NCBI GenBank assembly: GCA_018268355.1
Contig: JAFDWR010000003.1
Location: 124,001-188,000, forward strand
Reading direction: 5' to 3'
From: Armatimonadota bacterium
GTDB lineage: Bacteria; Armatimonadota; Fimbriimonadia; Fimbriimonadales; Fimbriimonadaceae
Length of the DNA: 64,000 nucleotides
Position 1 is the first letter of the stretch. The number at the start of each line of letters is the position of its first letter. The translations under genes and the position numbers were made by a program. Under the pieces are notes generated by a model. The model made no database searches. It worked only from the letters and a program-made list of their open reading frames with translations, and was not told the origin of the DNA. Shown in pieces: positions 42,299 to 51,027 of this stretch.

Positions 42299-43477
42299 TT
42301 AGTCTGCACCAATCGCTTGCAAAAGCGATAGCGCGCAGCGCAGCTTGCTTCCCCGCCCCGTCTGGTGTACGCGGCCGTCGGCGAAGACCACCGAAAGCTC
42401 GTTTTGCCCAGATTCAAATCCGATGCTCGTGTCGCTCACGTCGTTCGCGGCAATCGCGAAGAGCCCTTTTCGAGCGAGCTTCTCCCGGGCGACCGCGAGG
42501 TCGGCGGTCGGCTCAGCGGCGAACCCGACCACGCGGGCCTTCGGAGCGACCCTTGCCAGCTCGGCAATGATGTCGGGGTTCGGCTCAAGGACCAATTGCA
42601 ATGGCTCAGCCGACCGGCGCATCTTGCCCCGAACTCGGGTCTGGGGTCGGTAGTCGGCAACCGCAGCCACGCCGATGATCAGGTCGGAATCGGGGGCCCA
42701 TGCCCGCGCTGATTCAAGCATCTCGTCCGCGCTCATGACCTGGGCAACCTCGGCTTGGGCGGGATAAACCACGCTCGCCGGGCCAGTCACGATGCGGACC
42801 TTGGCCGCACCGAGTTGGAGCGCGGCCTGGGCGACCGCCGCTCCCATCTTGCCGCTCGACCGGTTGCTCAGGTACCGCACGTCATCGAGGGCCTCGCGGG
42901 TCGGCCCCGAGGTAATCAAAACCGTCTTGCCCGCGAGCATCTTGGACTGCTGCAACGCATCCAGGGCGGCGGCGACAATCGCCGGAATCGAGGCGAGCTT
43001 GCCTTGGCCATTCTCACCGCACGCGACGTCGCCTTCGGCGGGTTCAACCACCATCGCACCGCGGGCCATCAACACCCGAAGTGCCTCCTGGAACGCCTCA
43101 TTGGTGTACATCGAGGGGTTCATCGCGGGCGCAATGAGGAGCGGCTTCGTCGAGGCCAAAACGAGCGTGGTGAGCATGTCGTCGCCGACGCCGTGGGCAA
43201 TCTTGGCGACTGTATTGGCGGTTGCGGGAGCCACGATGACAAGGTCGGCCTGGCGCGCCCAATCGATATGGGCCATCCGACCGCGATTCGGCTCCTCGAA
43301 CGTGTCCACGAGGCACGGCTGTCCGGTCAGGGCCTCGAAAAGAGCCACCGAAACGAATTTCTGGGCGGCATCGGTGAGGCAAACCCGAACTTCGGCCCCT
43401 TGTCGCATGAGTTCACGGGCAAGATCGGCAGCCCGAAAAGCCGCCACACTTCCGCTGACGCCAAGAACGACGCGCAT
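42299..43477 (-). CDS. coaBC: Bifunctional CoaBC (phosphopantothenoylcysteine decarboxylase/synthetase)
   Basis: The ATG at 43477 gives 392 residues. The N-terminal flavoprotein half has GVSGSVAAFRAADLAR, HIDWARQADLVIVAPATANT, ANTVAKIAHGVGDDMLTT and APAMNPSMYTNEAF. The C-terminal half has LITSGPTREALDDVRYLSNRSSG (split here for length) and VIGFAAEPTADLA-like residues for the synthetase. It makes 4-phosphopantetheine for coenzyme A in two steps. CATACT on the minus strand (43491-43486) lies eight bases before the ATG, so the upstream TTG start is unlikely. Confidence 0.96.
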   Translation of the reverse strand: MRVVLGVSGSVAAFRAADLARELMRQGAEVRVCLTDAAQKFVSVALFEALTGQPCLVDTFEEPNRGRMAHIDWARQADLVIVAPATANTVAKIAHGVGDDMLTTLVLASTKPLLIAPAMNPSMYTNEAFQEALRVLMARGAMVVEPAEGDVACGENGQGKLASIPAIVAAALDALQQSKMLAGKTVLITSGPTREALDDVRYLSNRSSGKMGAAVAQAALQLGAAKVRIVTGPASVVYPAQAEVAQVMSADEMLESARAWAPDSDLIIGVAAVADYRPQTRVRGKMRRSAEPLQLVLEPNPDIIAELARVAPKARVVGFAAEPTADLAVAREKLARKGLFAIAANDVSDTSIGFESGQNELSVVFADGRVHQTGRGSKLRCALSLLQAIGAD

Positions 43478-43485
43478 AGGTCTCA

Positions 43486-43512
43486 AGTATGGGACATGCG
43501 GTCTGCTAAACT
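43486..43512. promoter_or_regulatory. Divergent leaderless promoter pair
   Basis: CATACT on the minus strand (43491-43486) ends eight bases before coaBC, and TAAACT on the plus strand (43507-43512) ends nine bases before the gene at 43522. The two -10 boxes are 15 bases apart, so RNA polymerase can probably occupy only one at a time. Confidence 0.5.
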
Positions 43513-43521
43513 TCGTGTTGC

Positions 43522-45147
43522 ATGAGCTTTAGCATTCGCTTGAATCCGGAGCCGTTCCCGGTCGACGCGGGTGCCTCTTGTCCTATCCCGATCACGTTGC
43601 AAAACCGTGGCGAGACGACGGATCAAGTTGAGCTTGTTGCCGAGGGCGTTGATCCGGAGTGGATCGCGATGCCCGAATCGCTCGTGACCCTCGATCCGGG
43701 CGAAGAACGGGTGGCGCGCGTCTTCATCAAGCCTTCCCGCACTCCCGAATCGCTGGCGGGCAACTATCCCTTCGTGGTTCGGGCACGGTCGCTTAGCAGC
43801 GGCGAATCGCGCACTGCGAGCGGCGTGATCGCGATCAAGCCGTTCAACCATCTTTCTCTCGAGGTCCAGCCGAAGCGCGGCATCTTCTCGCCGACCAAGA
43901 AGTCGAATCGCTACCTGATCACGGCGATGAACCTCGGCAACTCGGACCAAGAGCTCCATCTTTCCGGCGCGGACCTCGACGACCAGTGCGCCTTCGAGTT
44001 TGTCACCGACCGCGTGACGGTTGGTCCTGGCCAAACCAAGTCGGTAGAAGTCGAAGTCGTCCCCAAGAACCAGCGTCTGATCGCGGGCGCGAAGCTGTTT
44101 GGCTTCACGGTCACCGGGCGAAGCACCTCGGCGTCAAACGTTGCTGCCACCACTCAGGCCCAGCTCGAACAGCGACCCCTGATGTCGTCGGGTGTGATTG
44201 CGTTCATCGCGATGGCCTTCTTCCTCCTCGTCGCGTGGATCGCCGTCGCTCCCAAACCCGCCACGATCAGCCTGATGGCGGAGCCGACGCGCGTGACCGA
44301 GGGCCAAAGCGTGAACCTCCGGTGGGAGGCGACCCGGGCGAATGGCGTCCAGCTTTTCATCGGCCAGGACCGCATCTTTGAATCCGCCCCCGCGAAGGGC
44401 AACTACACCTTCCAGACCACGACGAACGGGATCATCACGGTCCGGCTCGTGGGTCTCAACGACGGCAAGCAGGTGAGCGAAAAGGTGCTCTCGCTCACGG
44501 TGGAAAAGGCGACCATCGTTCCCGACCCGAAGATCGACAAGTTCTCGATTCGCAAGTCGAACGTGACCCTCGGCGAGCCGGTTTGGCTGGACTACAAGTT
44601 CAGCAAGGACGTAGTACGCGCCGTGCTCCAGCCGACGAATACGCCGCTCGACCTGAACGTGAGCGAAATACTCATTCAGCCCACCGTGACCGGCACGATC
44701 GACTATCAAGTCGTCGCCTATAACCGGGACCAGAAGGCGGTGACGAGCCAGAAGATCCGCGTGACGGTGAGCGAAAAGATCAACGTCGCGATCTACACCT
44801 TCGCGGCGAGCAAATCTCAGATCGAGCCCGGCGAAGCAGTGACCCTTCAGTGGAAGGCGCTCGGAACGACCGCGAGGCTGTTCACGGAGTCTTCGCCCGC
44901 CTCCGTGCCTCTCGAAGGCAGCATGACCGTCTCACCGACGAAGACGACAACCTACACGCTGGAAGTGCGCGACGAAAAGGGTCATGTCTCGACGCGGAAG
45001 AAGACGCTCACCGTGAAGGAACCCACTCACGGTCCCGACACGCCGGACCCCGGTTCGCCTCCGCCCACCACGGGCGGAAATCCCGGCGACACGACGGGCG
45101 CAACGGGTACACCTGGTGGTGGAACGGGACCTCGACCCGGCCGCTAA
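43522..45147 (+). CDS. Membrane protein with Ig-like repeats
   Basis: This 541-residue protein has two N-terminal beta-sandwich domains (about 1-215: LVTLDPGEERVARVFIKPS, VTVGPGQTKSVEVEVVP), one transmembrane helix (about 222-243, SSGVIAFIAMAFFLLVAWI), and then further Ig-like domains (RVTEGQSVNLRWEATR; IEPGEAVTLQWKALG; TTTYTLEVRDEKG). A Gly/Pro/Thr-rich tail follows. The mix of cytoplasmic and external beta domains around one helix suggests a scaffold or adhesin-like protein. No catalytic motif. TAAACT lies nine bases before the ATG. It is followed by purH six bases later, so the two could share a transcript. Confidence 0.75.
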   Translation: MSFSIRLNPEPFPVDAGASCPIPITLQNRGETTDQVELVAEGVDPEWIAMPESLVTLDPGEERVARVFIKPSRTPESLAGNYPFVVRARSLSSGESRTASGVIAIKPFNHLSLEVQPKRGIFSPTKKSNRYLITAMNLGNSDQELHLSGADLDDQCAFEFVTDRVTVGPGQTKSVEVEVVPKNQRLIAGAKLFGFTVTGRSTSASNVAATTQAQLEQRPLMSSGVIAFIAMAFFLLVAWIAVAPKPATISLMAEPTRVTEGQSVNLRWEATRANGVQLFIGQDRIFESAPAKGNYTFQTTTNGIITVRLVGLNDGKQVSEKVLSLTVEKATIVPDPKIDKFSIRKSNVTLGEPVWLDYKFSKDVVRAVLQPTNTPLDLNVSEILIQPTVTGTIDYQVVAYNRDQKAVTSQKIRVTVSEKINVAIYTFAASKSQIEPGEAVTLQWKALGTTARLFTESSPASVPLEGSMTVSPTKTTTYTLEVRDEKGHVSTRKKTLTVKEPTHGPDTPDPGSPPPTTGGNPGDTTGATGTPGGGTGPRPGR

Positions 45148-45153
45148 CCCACC

Positions 45154-46683
45154 ATGCCACGCGCCCTCCTATCCGTCACCGATAAGACGGGGTTGATCCC
45201 CTTTGCCCAAGCCCTTGTCCAGCGCGGCTTCACGCTGGTTTCGACCGGAGGCACCGCCAAGCACCTCCGTGAGGCGGGGCTGGCGGTCACCGATGTCAGC
45301 GAGGTGACCGGCTTCCCGGAGATCATGGGTGGCCGCGTGAAGACGCTGCATCCGAAGGTCCATGGCGGGCTCCTCGGCGACCAGCGCAACCCAGAGCACG
45401 TTGCCGCGATGGCGGAACACGGCATCGAAGGCTTCGACGTCGTCGCAGTGAACCTGTATGCGTTCGCGAAGACGGTGAGCGGCGAGCACGAACTCGACGA
45501 CGCGATTGAGTCGATCGATATCGGCGGTCCCGCGATGATTCGCGCCTCGGCGAAGAACCACGCCAACGTCCTCGTGGTCGTTGACCCCGCCGATTACGAC
45601 CGGGTCATTGCCTCGCTCGACGGCGGCGACTCGCTCCACCTTGAGCTGGCCGCGAAGGCGTTTCGGCACACTGCCTACTATGATTCGATGATCAGCCGCT
45701 ACCTGACTGAGGCCGCGGGGCAGCACTGGAGCCAAGGCGAAGTCGTCGTCATGGGTTGGTCGCGTGAAGCTGAATTTCGCTACGGCGAGAATCCGCACCA
45801 GTCGGGACTTTGCCTCGTGGATCCCATGGCGAAGGGCGGCGTGGTCCAGGCCAAGCAGCACTGGGGCAAATCGCTTAGCTACAACAACGTCGCCGACGCG
45901 GACGCGGCCTACGAGCTTGTCGCCGACATGCCGGCGGGCAGCTGCGCGATCATCAAGCATGGAAACCCTTGCGGGGCCGCGTGTGGCGCGGACCTTGGCG
46001 ACAGCTATCGCCGCGCAAGGGCGAGCGACCCGATTTCCGCCTTTGGCGGCATCGCCGCCTTTAATCAGCCGATCGACCGTGCCGCCGCCGAGGCGATGAC
46101 CGAGAAGGGCAACTTCCTTGAAGTCGTGATTGGCCCTGCGTTCAGCCCCGAGGCGCTGGAAATCTTCCAAGGCCGGTCGGGATGGGGCACCGATGTTCGC
46201 CTCCTTGAAGCGACCCTGCCGCCCGCCACGAGCTACCCCTGGATTCGGACGCTTCGCGGCGGCGCGATCGCGCAATCGAGCGACGAAGACCCCGCGAACG
46301 AGTGGAAGGTCGTCACCGACAAGGCTCCCACCGAGGAAGAGTGGCTTGCGTTGCGGCTGATGTGGGCGGTCATCCCTCACGTCAAGTCGAACGCGATTGT
46401 CATCGGCAATCAGAGCCAACTCCTCGGCGTGGGAGCGGGGCAAATGAACCGGGTTCAAAGCGTGCGGCTGGCGATTGAACAAGCAGGCGAGCACGTGAAG
46501 GGCGCGGTCCTCGCGAGTGATGCGTTCTTCCCCTTCCCCGATTCGGTCGAGACTGCTGCCGCAGCCGGAATCTCCGCCCTCATTCAGCCGGGAGGCAGCA
46601 AGAAGGACGCGGACGTGATCGCGAAAGCCAACGAACTCGGCCTCTCGATGGTCTTTACGGGCACCCGCCATTTCCGACATTAA
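45154..46683 (+). CDS. purH: Bifunctional AICAR transformylase/IMP cyclohydrolase
   Basis: This 509-residue enzyme begins RALLSVTDKTGLIPFAQAL and has the cyclohydrolase motifs STGGTAKHLREAG, GGRVKTLHPKVHGGLL and NLYAF, with the KHGNPCGAA loop and the C-terminal formyltransferase half (SDAFFPFPDSVETAA). It carries out the last two steps of IMP synthesis. Length and motifs are typical. No other pur gene is beside it. The opposite-strand open frame of nearly equal length is a shadow. Confidence 0.97.
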   Translation: MPRALLSVTDKTGLIPFAQALVQRGFTLVSTGGTAKHLREAGLAVTDVSEVTGFPEIMGGRVKTLHPKVHGGLLGDQRNPEHVAAMAEHGIEGFDVVAVNLYAFAKTVSGEHELDDAIESIDIGGPAMIRASAKNHANVLVVVDPADYDRVIASLDGGDSLHLELAAKAFRHTAYYDSMISRYLTEAAGQHWSQGEVVVMGWSREAEFRYGENPHQSGLCLVDPMAKGGVVQAKQHWGKSLSYNNVADADAAYELVADMPAGSCAIIKHGNPCGAACGADLGDSYRRARASDPISAFGGIAAFNQPIDRAAAEAMTEKGNFLEVVIGPAFSPEALEIFQGRSGWGTDVRLLEATLPPATSYPWIRTLRGGAIAQSSDEDPANEWKVVTDKAPTEEEWLALRLMWAVIPHVKSNAIVIGNQSQLLGVGAGQMNRVQSVRLAIEQAGEHVKGAVLASDAFFPFPDSVETAAAAGISALIQPGGSKKDADVIAKANELGLSMVFTGTRHFRH

Positions 46684-46745
46684 AATTCACCGTAACCACC
46701 CCCAAGGTTGGTCGTAGAATGAATTAGAAGAGGTTGAAACAACCC

Positions 46746-47984
46746 ATGATTAAGCTTCGAATGATTTGGACCGTGGCCGCCCTTGGCGCCCTTTCTTTCA
46801 GTGCCATCGCGCAAAGCGGCGGCATGATGGGCAAGGGTAAGGGTGGCGGCAGTGGCTCGGGCGGTGGTTCGCAAAGCGGCGGCGGCTCGCGCGGTGGCGG
46901 CGGAAGCCAAGGCAGTGGCCCTGGTCCTCGCTCGCAACAAGGTGGCGGCAACAACAGCGGCCCCGGATCTCGCTCGCAACAAGGCGGCGGTAGTAACAAC
47001 AGCGGCGACAACGGCAGTGGTAGCCGGTCGAACCGCAACCGCAACAACAATAACAACAACTCCGGCGGACAGAACAACTTTGACCGCGGCCAGCTCCTGA
47101 ACAAGAAGCCGAGCCAAAGCGGCCGAGTTGAATACAACAGCCAGAACAACGGTTTCACGAGCCGAAACAGCCAAGCGCCTCGATTCAACATCGAGACGAT
47201 CCCCGGCAATTTCAACCGCAACGACATGCTCAACCGAGTGATTCGACAAGATCGAATCACCTTCGCTTGGCCGGGTTGCAACGGTTGGAATGATTGGCGG
47301 GTCGGCTACTGGCAGTACGACCAACGCTGGAACGACAACTTCTTCTGGTACCCGAACTACGTGTTCAACCCGTTCGGCCAGAACTGCGTGATCTCGCCTT
47401 GGTACTACTACCCCACCCTCCCCGGCTACATCGGTTGGAACCGGATCAACAACTGGGGTTGCCAGCCCAACGTCTTCGTTGGCGTCACCTACAACTGGAA
47501 CAACAACGGCTGGAATAACGGTTGGAACTCGGGCTGGAACAACGGCGGTGGTTGGAACAACAACAACGGCGGCGGCTGGAATAACGGCGGCGGCAACTGG
47601 GACAACCGCGATCGATGGAATTCGCTTGACGACACCCTCGATGACCTCCAAGCTGGATTCCTTGATGGCGATCGCCGCGCGATTGGCCGGCTGATCCCGC
47701 GCCGTGGCTCGGTCAACATCTTCATCGAAGGTCGCTACGGCTACTCGCTCAACACCGAAGACTTCTATGACCTCGTCATGGACAACATCCAGACGACGCG
47801 AACGAATCGGTACGAGATCGAGCGCGTGTGGCGAAACAACGACGGTGCCCGAGTGATTGCTCGACACGAGTTCGTTGACCCGAGTGGTCGCCGACAGACC
47901 GTTTGGCACAGCTGGGTCTTCGGCCTCGACCGACGCGACCTCGTGGTCCGCGAGTTCTCGGTCGCCAATCGACGCATCAACTAA
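46746..47984 (+). CDS. Secreted Gly/Asn/Trp-rich low-complexity protein with a folded C-terminal domain
   Basis: The ATG at 46746 gives 412 residues with a standard signal peptide (MIKLRMIWTVAALGALSFSAIAQ). About residues 25-115 are made of Gly, Ser, Gln and Asn. About 175-250 is very rich in Trp, Tyr and Asn with a Cys at both edges, followed by WNNG repeats (about 250-285). The last about 125 residues form a folded region (RWNSLDDTLDDLQAGFLDG, GSVNIFIEGRYG, YDLVMDNIQTT, VARHEFVDPSG-like strands). I do not recognise the family. Low complexity suggests a cell-surface, matrix or spore-coat-like material. TAGAAT lies about 25 bases before the ATG, giving a real leader. A strong terminator follows. 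Confidence 0.8.
   Translation: MIKLRMIWTVAALGALSFSAIAQSGGMMGKGKGGGSGSGGGSQSGGGSRGGGGSQGSGPGPRSQQGGGNNSGPGSRSQQGGGSNNSGDNGSGSRSNRNRNNNNNNSGGQNNFDRGQLLNKKPSQSGRVEYNSQNNGFTSRNSQAPRFNIETIPGNFNRNDMLNRVIRQDRITFAWPGCNGWNDWRVGYWQYDQRWNDNFFWYPNYVFNPFGQNCVISPWYYYPTLPGYIGWNRINNWGCQPNVFVGVTYNWNNNGWNNGWNSGWNNGGGWNNNNGGGWNNGGGNWDNRDRWNSLDDTLDDLQAGFLDGDRRAIGRLIPRRGSVNIFIEGRYGYSLNTEDFYDLVMDNIQTTRTNRYEIERVWRNNDGARVIARHEFVDPSGRRQTVWHSWVFGLDRRDLVVREFSVANRRIN
46820..47090 (+). repeat. Gly/Ser/Gln/Asn low-complexity coding repeat
   Basis: Short runs of GGC, AGC, CAA and AAC codons repeat irregularly and encode alternating Gly-Gly and Asn-Asn blocks. They vary at silent positions, so they have not expanded recently. 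Confidence 0.6.
47491..47610 (+). repeat. WNNG coding repeats
   Basis: The segment encodes Trp-Asn-Asn-Gly units spaced by glycine runs about eight times in 40 codons. It lies within one gene and has no spacer-repeat structure. Confidence 0.7.
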
Positions 47985-48009
47985 GCCTCACTCAAGGCTG
48001 GAAACACCT

Positions 48010-48047
48010 GCGGTCGGTCCCCCACTGGGACCGGCCGCAACTTTTTT
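48010..48047 (+). terminator. Intrinsic terminator after the Gly/Asn-rich gene
   Basis: GCGGTCGGTCCC (48010-48021) pairs with GGGACCGGCCGC (48027-48038), one G-T pair, loop CCACT, followed by AAC and six T. Confidence 0.85.
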
Positions 48048-48073
48048 GCCCCGCCCTCGTCAAAGTAGGTAGC

Positions 48074-48835
48074 GTGATCACCCCCTTTCTGAGCGCGGTC
48101 ATCTTAGGCGGCCCTTGGCAGCCCCTCGAAATCTCCATCTATGGGGAGAACCTTGCCGCAGACCTGAACCAGGCTCTGACCAAGGCAAGCCTGCGCCTGC
48201 AATCTGACCCCATCGAACGCGGTAAGAGGCAGCCCGGCGGCGTTCTTGATCTCGGTCCCGACCTCGGTGGTGTGCGCGCGACCTTCAGCGTTCCTCGGGC
48301 GAACGCCTCGCTGGGCTGGTTTGGCGACGTCAATTTTCGGCTTGCGCCAATGGCGATGAGCCGCGCGACCGCGGAAGTGAAGGACGGGTGCTTTCTCATC
48401 AGCGGCCTGTTTGAGGCGAAGGGGATGAAGATCCTCGCCCAGCACACCTCGTTAGGCTCCCTCGAACTCCCGACGGTGGGCATCCAACGGGGAAAGGTCA
48501 TCCTGAAGATGCGGCCGATGGTCGATCCTAAAGGCCGCCCCACCTATTCGCGCATTGATGTCACCTTCCAGTCCCTCATGAAGAGCTCAGGGCTGAATTT
48601 CAGCTTCCGGGGCCGAACCATCGACCTGCTGGACTCGGTTTCGGGCTACCAGGCGGTCTTGGCGAAGGCGGTGGAAGATCGACTAGAAGAATTCCTCAAC
48701 TCGCGCGGGTGCCGCGAGGCATTCACGTTCGTGCTGAACCGCGCGCTGACGAAGCGGGCGGCCGAGCTCGGCTTCAAGGTCACGAAGATCCGCAACAAGG
48801 GCGCCGACTTCTTCGCGACAGTCGAGCGGCTCTAG
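48074..48835 (+). CDS. Envelope protein of unknown function
   Basis: From a GTG at 48074 this gives 253 residues. The N-terminus VITPFLSAVILGGPW is a short hydrophobic stretch, and the rest is predicted as long beta strands with a helical C-terminal third (AVEDRLEEFLNSRGCREAFTF, VLNRALTKRAAELGFKV). Repeating phrases such as ELPTVGIQRGKVILKMRPM recall lipid-binding beta proteins of the envelope, but I cannot place it in a family. The longer frame upstream runs through a terminator and was rejected. The stop nearly touches that of the convergent gene. Confidence 0.65.
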   Translation: MITPFLSAVILGGPWQPLEISIYGENLAADLNQALTKASLRLQSDPIERGKRQPGGVLDLGPDLGGVRATFSVPRANASLGWFGDVNFRLAPMAMSRATAEVKDGCFLISGLFEAKGMKILAQHTSLGSLELPTVGIQRGKVILKMRPMVDPKGRPTYSRIDVTFQSLMKSSGLNFSFRGRTIDLLDSVSGYQAVLAKAVEDRLEEFLNSRGCREAFTFVLNRALTKRAAELGFKVTKIRNKGADFFATVERL

Positions 48836-48837
48836 GC

Positions 48838-49254
48838 CTATTCCCTTCGCGTTGCCCCGCGAGGTGCAAACACGGCGGCGTTGGCCTCGGGATCAAGCTG
48901 GGCGGTGAACTCCTCGACCATTCGCCTTGCGTCGGATTCGAAGTGATAGGAACCCGCGATGTCGCCTTGCCAGATCGACTCGACCACCCACTTTGGAATC
49001 GGTAGGTGGACAATGCGCTCCGGGGTTTGAATCCGAATCGGCAGAAGGATTGAACCGCCACCCGGGTTTGGGAAGATGATCTCGACGATGACCGCATCCG
49101 GCTCGTAGCGCGTCGTACCGAGCACCGGCTCGCCCTTGGTGCGGCCTTCTCGCAGCACATCGGCGGAGAACGTGCCCTGCGTGGGATCGCCGCCCGTCTT
49201 GATTTCTTCGAAGACGGCGAGCTTGGCCTGGGCCGCGAACTGCGTGAGGTTCAT
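48838..49254 (-). CDS. Small protein of unknown function
   Basis: This 138-residue protein starts with a helix (MNLTQFAAQAKLAVFEEIKTG) and continues with beta strands (DAVIVEIIFPNPGGGSILLPI, RIVHLPIPKWVVESI) and a final acidic helix. I do not recognise it. TACCTT on the minus strand (49267-49262) lies seven bases before the ATG, a leaderless start. It is divergent from the flagellin gene. Confidence 0.7.
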   Translation of the reverse strand: MNLTQFAAQAKLAVFEEIKTGGDPTQGTFSADVLREGRTKGEPVLGTTRYEPDAVIVEIIFPNPGGGSILLPIRIQTPERIVHLPIPKWVVESIWQGDIAGSYHFESDARRMVEEFTAQLDPEANAAVFAPRGATRRE

Positions 49255-49457
49255 CGACTTGAAGGTACCTCGGGTCGCCTTATCTCAAGGAATTGGCGCA
49301 AGTTTTTCGGGTTCCTGTCATTTTTGCTTGGCCCTGATTTGGATTGTTCTGGAAAACAGCAAACGTACGGGGGTCGCAAGGCTCCCGACACGGAAGCTGA
49401 AGGCATGAGCACGAAGAAGTTCGTGGGAGAACGTGCTCGCCATGGTCAGGAAGACCT

Positions 49458-49483
49458 GCTGGAAGGGGGTCACCCCCGACAGC
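49458..49483 (+). repeat. Hairpin in the flagellin leader
   Basis: GCTG (49458-49461), GGGGG (49465-49469), CCCCC (49473-49477) and CAGC (49480-49483) form a two-part stem with a small internal loop. It lies 28 bases before the flagellin ATG and near the GGAGGAAA ribosome binding site, a position where messenger stability or a regulator such as CsrA could act. Confidence 0.5.
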
Positions 49484-49511
49484 TTTGGCAGAAGAGAATC
49501 ACGGAGGAAAC

Positions 49512-50954
49512 ATGTCATTTCGCGTAAACACTAACGTCCAGGCAATCAACGCACTGCAAAATCTCGGTTCGACGAGCAACGAATTCGGAAAGTCGATTTC
49601 TCGACTTTCGACCGGTCTTCGCATCAACTCGGCGGCTGACGATCCTGCAGGTCTGATCATTTCGGAGAACTTCCGAGCCCAGATCGGCGGCCTCAACCAG
49701 GCTGTGAAGAACTCGCAGGACGCGATCAACTATTCCAAGACCGCTGAAGGCGCTCTCGACGAAGTTAACCGACTTCTCCGAGACGCTCGCGGCCTCGCCG
49801 TTGCTTCGGGCAACAGCGGTGCGCTCAGCGCAGACCAGATCCAAGCCAACCAGAACCAGCTGCAGTCGATCGTCGACTCGGTCTCGCGAATTGCGTCGAC
49901 CACGCAGTTCGGTACGAAGAAGCTTCTCGACGGTTCGTCCGGCGTCCAGTCGTTCGTGACCTCGGGTAGCGCGGTTGCTTCGATCAACATCGGCGGCGCG
50001 ATCGGTTCGGGTACCGCCGTCAATGCGAACGGTGCGGTCACCATCACGACCACGGCTGCTGCCACTCGAGCTGCTGTCGGTAGCCGAGACTTCGGTGCTG
50101 ACGACAACGTCGCCGTCGGTGCTGCTCGTGCAGGATCGTTCAACATCAACGGTGTCCGATTCGATGCCTCGGCAACGGATACGGTCGCTACGCTCCGCGA
50201 CAAGATCAACTCGGCTTCGGCCCAGACCGGCGTCACCGCCGTCACTGACGGCTCGGGCGTCCTGACCTTGACGCAGAACAGCTACGGTTCGAACGCGAAG
50301 ATCGACTTGACCGACTCGACGGGTGTCCTCCTCTCTTCGGCTGGCTATGCTGGCTCGGCGGGTACCGACGCTACGGCGCAGGTCTCGGTCGGTGGCGGTA
50401 CTGCGGTGCTCTTCACCGGTGGACTCGGCGGAAACGACGGTCTCACCCTGAGCGACCAGCAGGGCAACAGCATTCGACTCACGCTTGCCGGCAACGGTAC
50501 GCTGTCGAACGCTACGGTTGGCCAAGTTGTCGTGGGTAGCTCGCAGTTCCAGATCGGTGCAAACTCCGGTCAGACCACGAGCCTCTCGCTCAGCAACTTC
50601 TCGTCGGCGAACCTCGGAACCGGCGTGGTGACGGGTAAGAACCTCAGCAACCTGGACGTTACGACGAACCAGGGTGCGACCGATGCCCTCAAGGTCATCG
50701 ACGCGGCGATCAACCAGGTCACCAAGGCTCGAGGTCAGATCGGTTCGTTCCAGCGCAACGTGCTTGAATCGAACATCCGATCGCTCGGTACCGCGGTCGA
50801 GAACCTCTCGGCTAGCGAAAGCTCGATCCGAGACGTGGACGTCGCTCAGGAAATGACGAACTACACGAAGCTCCAGATCCTTCAGCAGGCCGGTCTTTCG
50901 GTTCTGCAGCAGGCTAACAGCGCTCCGCAGTCGGTTCTGTCGCTCCTGCGATAA
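49512..50954 (+). CDS. fliC: Flagellin
   Basis: From the ATG at 49512 (GGAGGAAA six bases before) this gives 480 residues. The conserved D0/D1 start is present: SFRVNTNVQAINALQNLG and SISRLSTGLRINSAADDPAG. The matching C-terminus is NVLESNIRSLGTAVENL and DVAQEMTNYTKLQILQQAG, ending SVLSLLR. The variable middle is Thr/Gly/Ser-rich. It forms the flagellar filament. Its leader of up to 257 bases is one of the longest in the window, and I find no clear FliA- or RpoN-type promoter in it. A terminator follows. No other flagellar gene is within the window, but the FliA-type sigma factor at 15.2 kb fits. Confidence 0.97.
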   Translation: MSFRVNTNVQAINALQNLGSTSNEFGKSISRLSTGLRINSAADDPAGLIISENFRAQIGGLNQAVKNSQDAINYSKTAEGALDEVNRLLRDARGLAVASGNSGALSADQIQANQNQLQSIVDSVSRIASTTQFGTKKLLDGSSGVQSFVTSGSAVASINIGGAIGSGTAVNANGAVTITTTAAATRAAVGSRDFGADDNVAVGAARAGSFNINGVRFDASATDTVATLRDKINSASAQTGVTAVTDGSGVLTLTQNSYGSNAKIDLTDSTGVLLSSAGYAGSAGTDATAQVSVGGGTAVLFTGGLGGNDGLTLSDQQGNSIRLTLAGNGTLSNATVGQVVVGSSQFQIGANSGQTTSLSLSNFSSANLGTGVVTGKNLSNLDVTTNQGATDALKVIDAAINQVTKARGQIGSFQRNVLESNIRSLGTAVENLSASESSIRDVDVAQEMTNYTKLQILQQAGLSVLQQANSAPQSVLSLLR

Positions 50955-50990
50955 AGACGCCTCCGAGATTAGCTCGAGAACAACTGGACG

Positions 50991-51027
50991 GGCCTCACTC
51001 CAATCGGAGTGGGGCCTTGTTCATTTT
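50991..51027 (+). terminator. Intrinsic terminator after flagellin
   Basis: GGCCTCACTCC (50991-51001) pairs with GGAGTGGGGCC (51006-51016) apart from one G-T pair, loop AATC, then TTGTTCATTTT. It overlaps the last codons of the minus-strand gene at 51021. Confidence 0.85.

Noticed and set aside
45169-46680. 503-codon minus-strand frame opposite purH
   Set aside because: It mirrors the purH frame almost exactly, with no domain and basic composition typical of the antisense frame of a GC-rich gene.
47490-47610. CRISPR-like short repeats
   Set aside because: The repeats are in frame, coding for WNNG units with silent variation, and there are no unique spacers of equal length.
46680-47909. 409-codon minus-strand frame opposite the Gly/Asn-rich gene
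   Set aside because: It is created by the antisense of GGC/AAC codons (Ala/Val-rich), with no start or domain. The plus frame has a signal peptide and terminator.
49280-49345. RpoN-type promoter in the flagellin leader (TTGGCGC and TTGGCCC)
   Set aside because: Neither TTGGC element has the TTGC partner at the right distance, so the match is not convincing.
49515-50525. 336-codon minus-strand frame within flagellin
   Set aside because: Antisense shadow. Flagellin ends are unmistakable in the plus frame.
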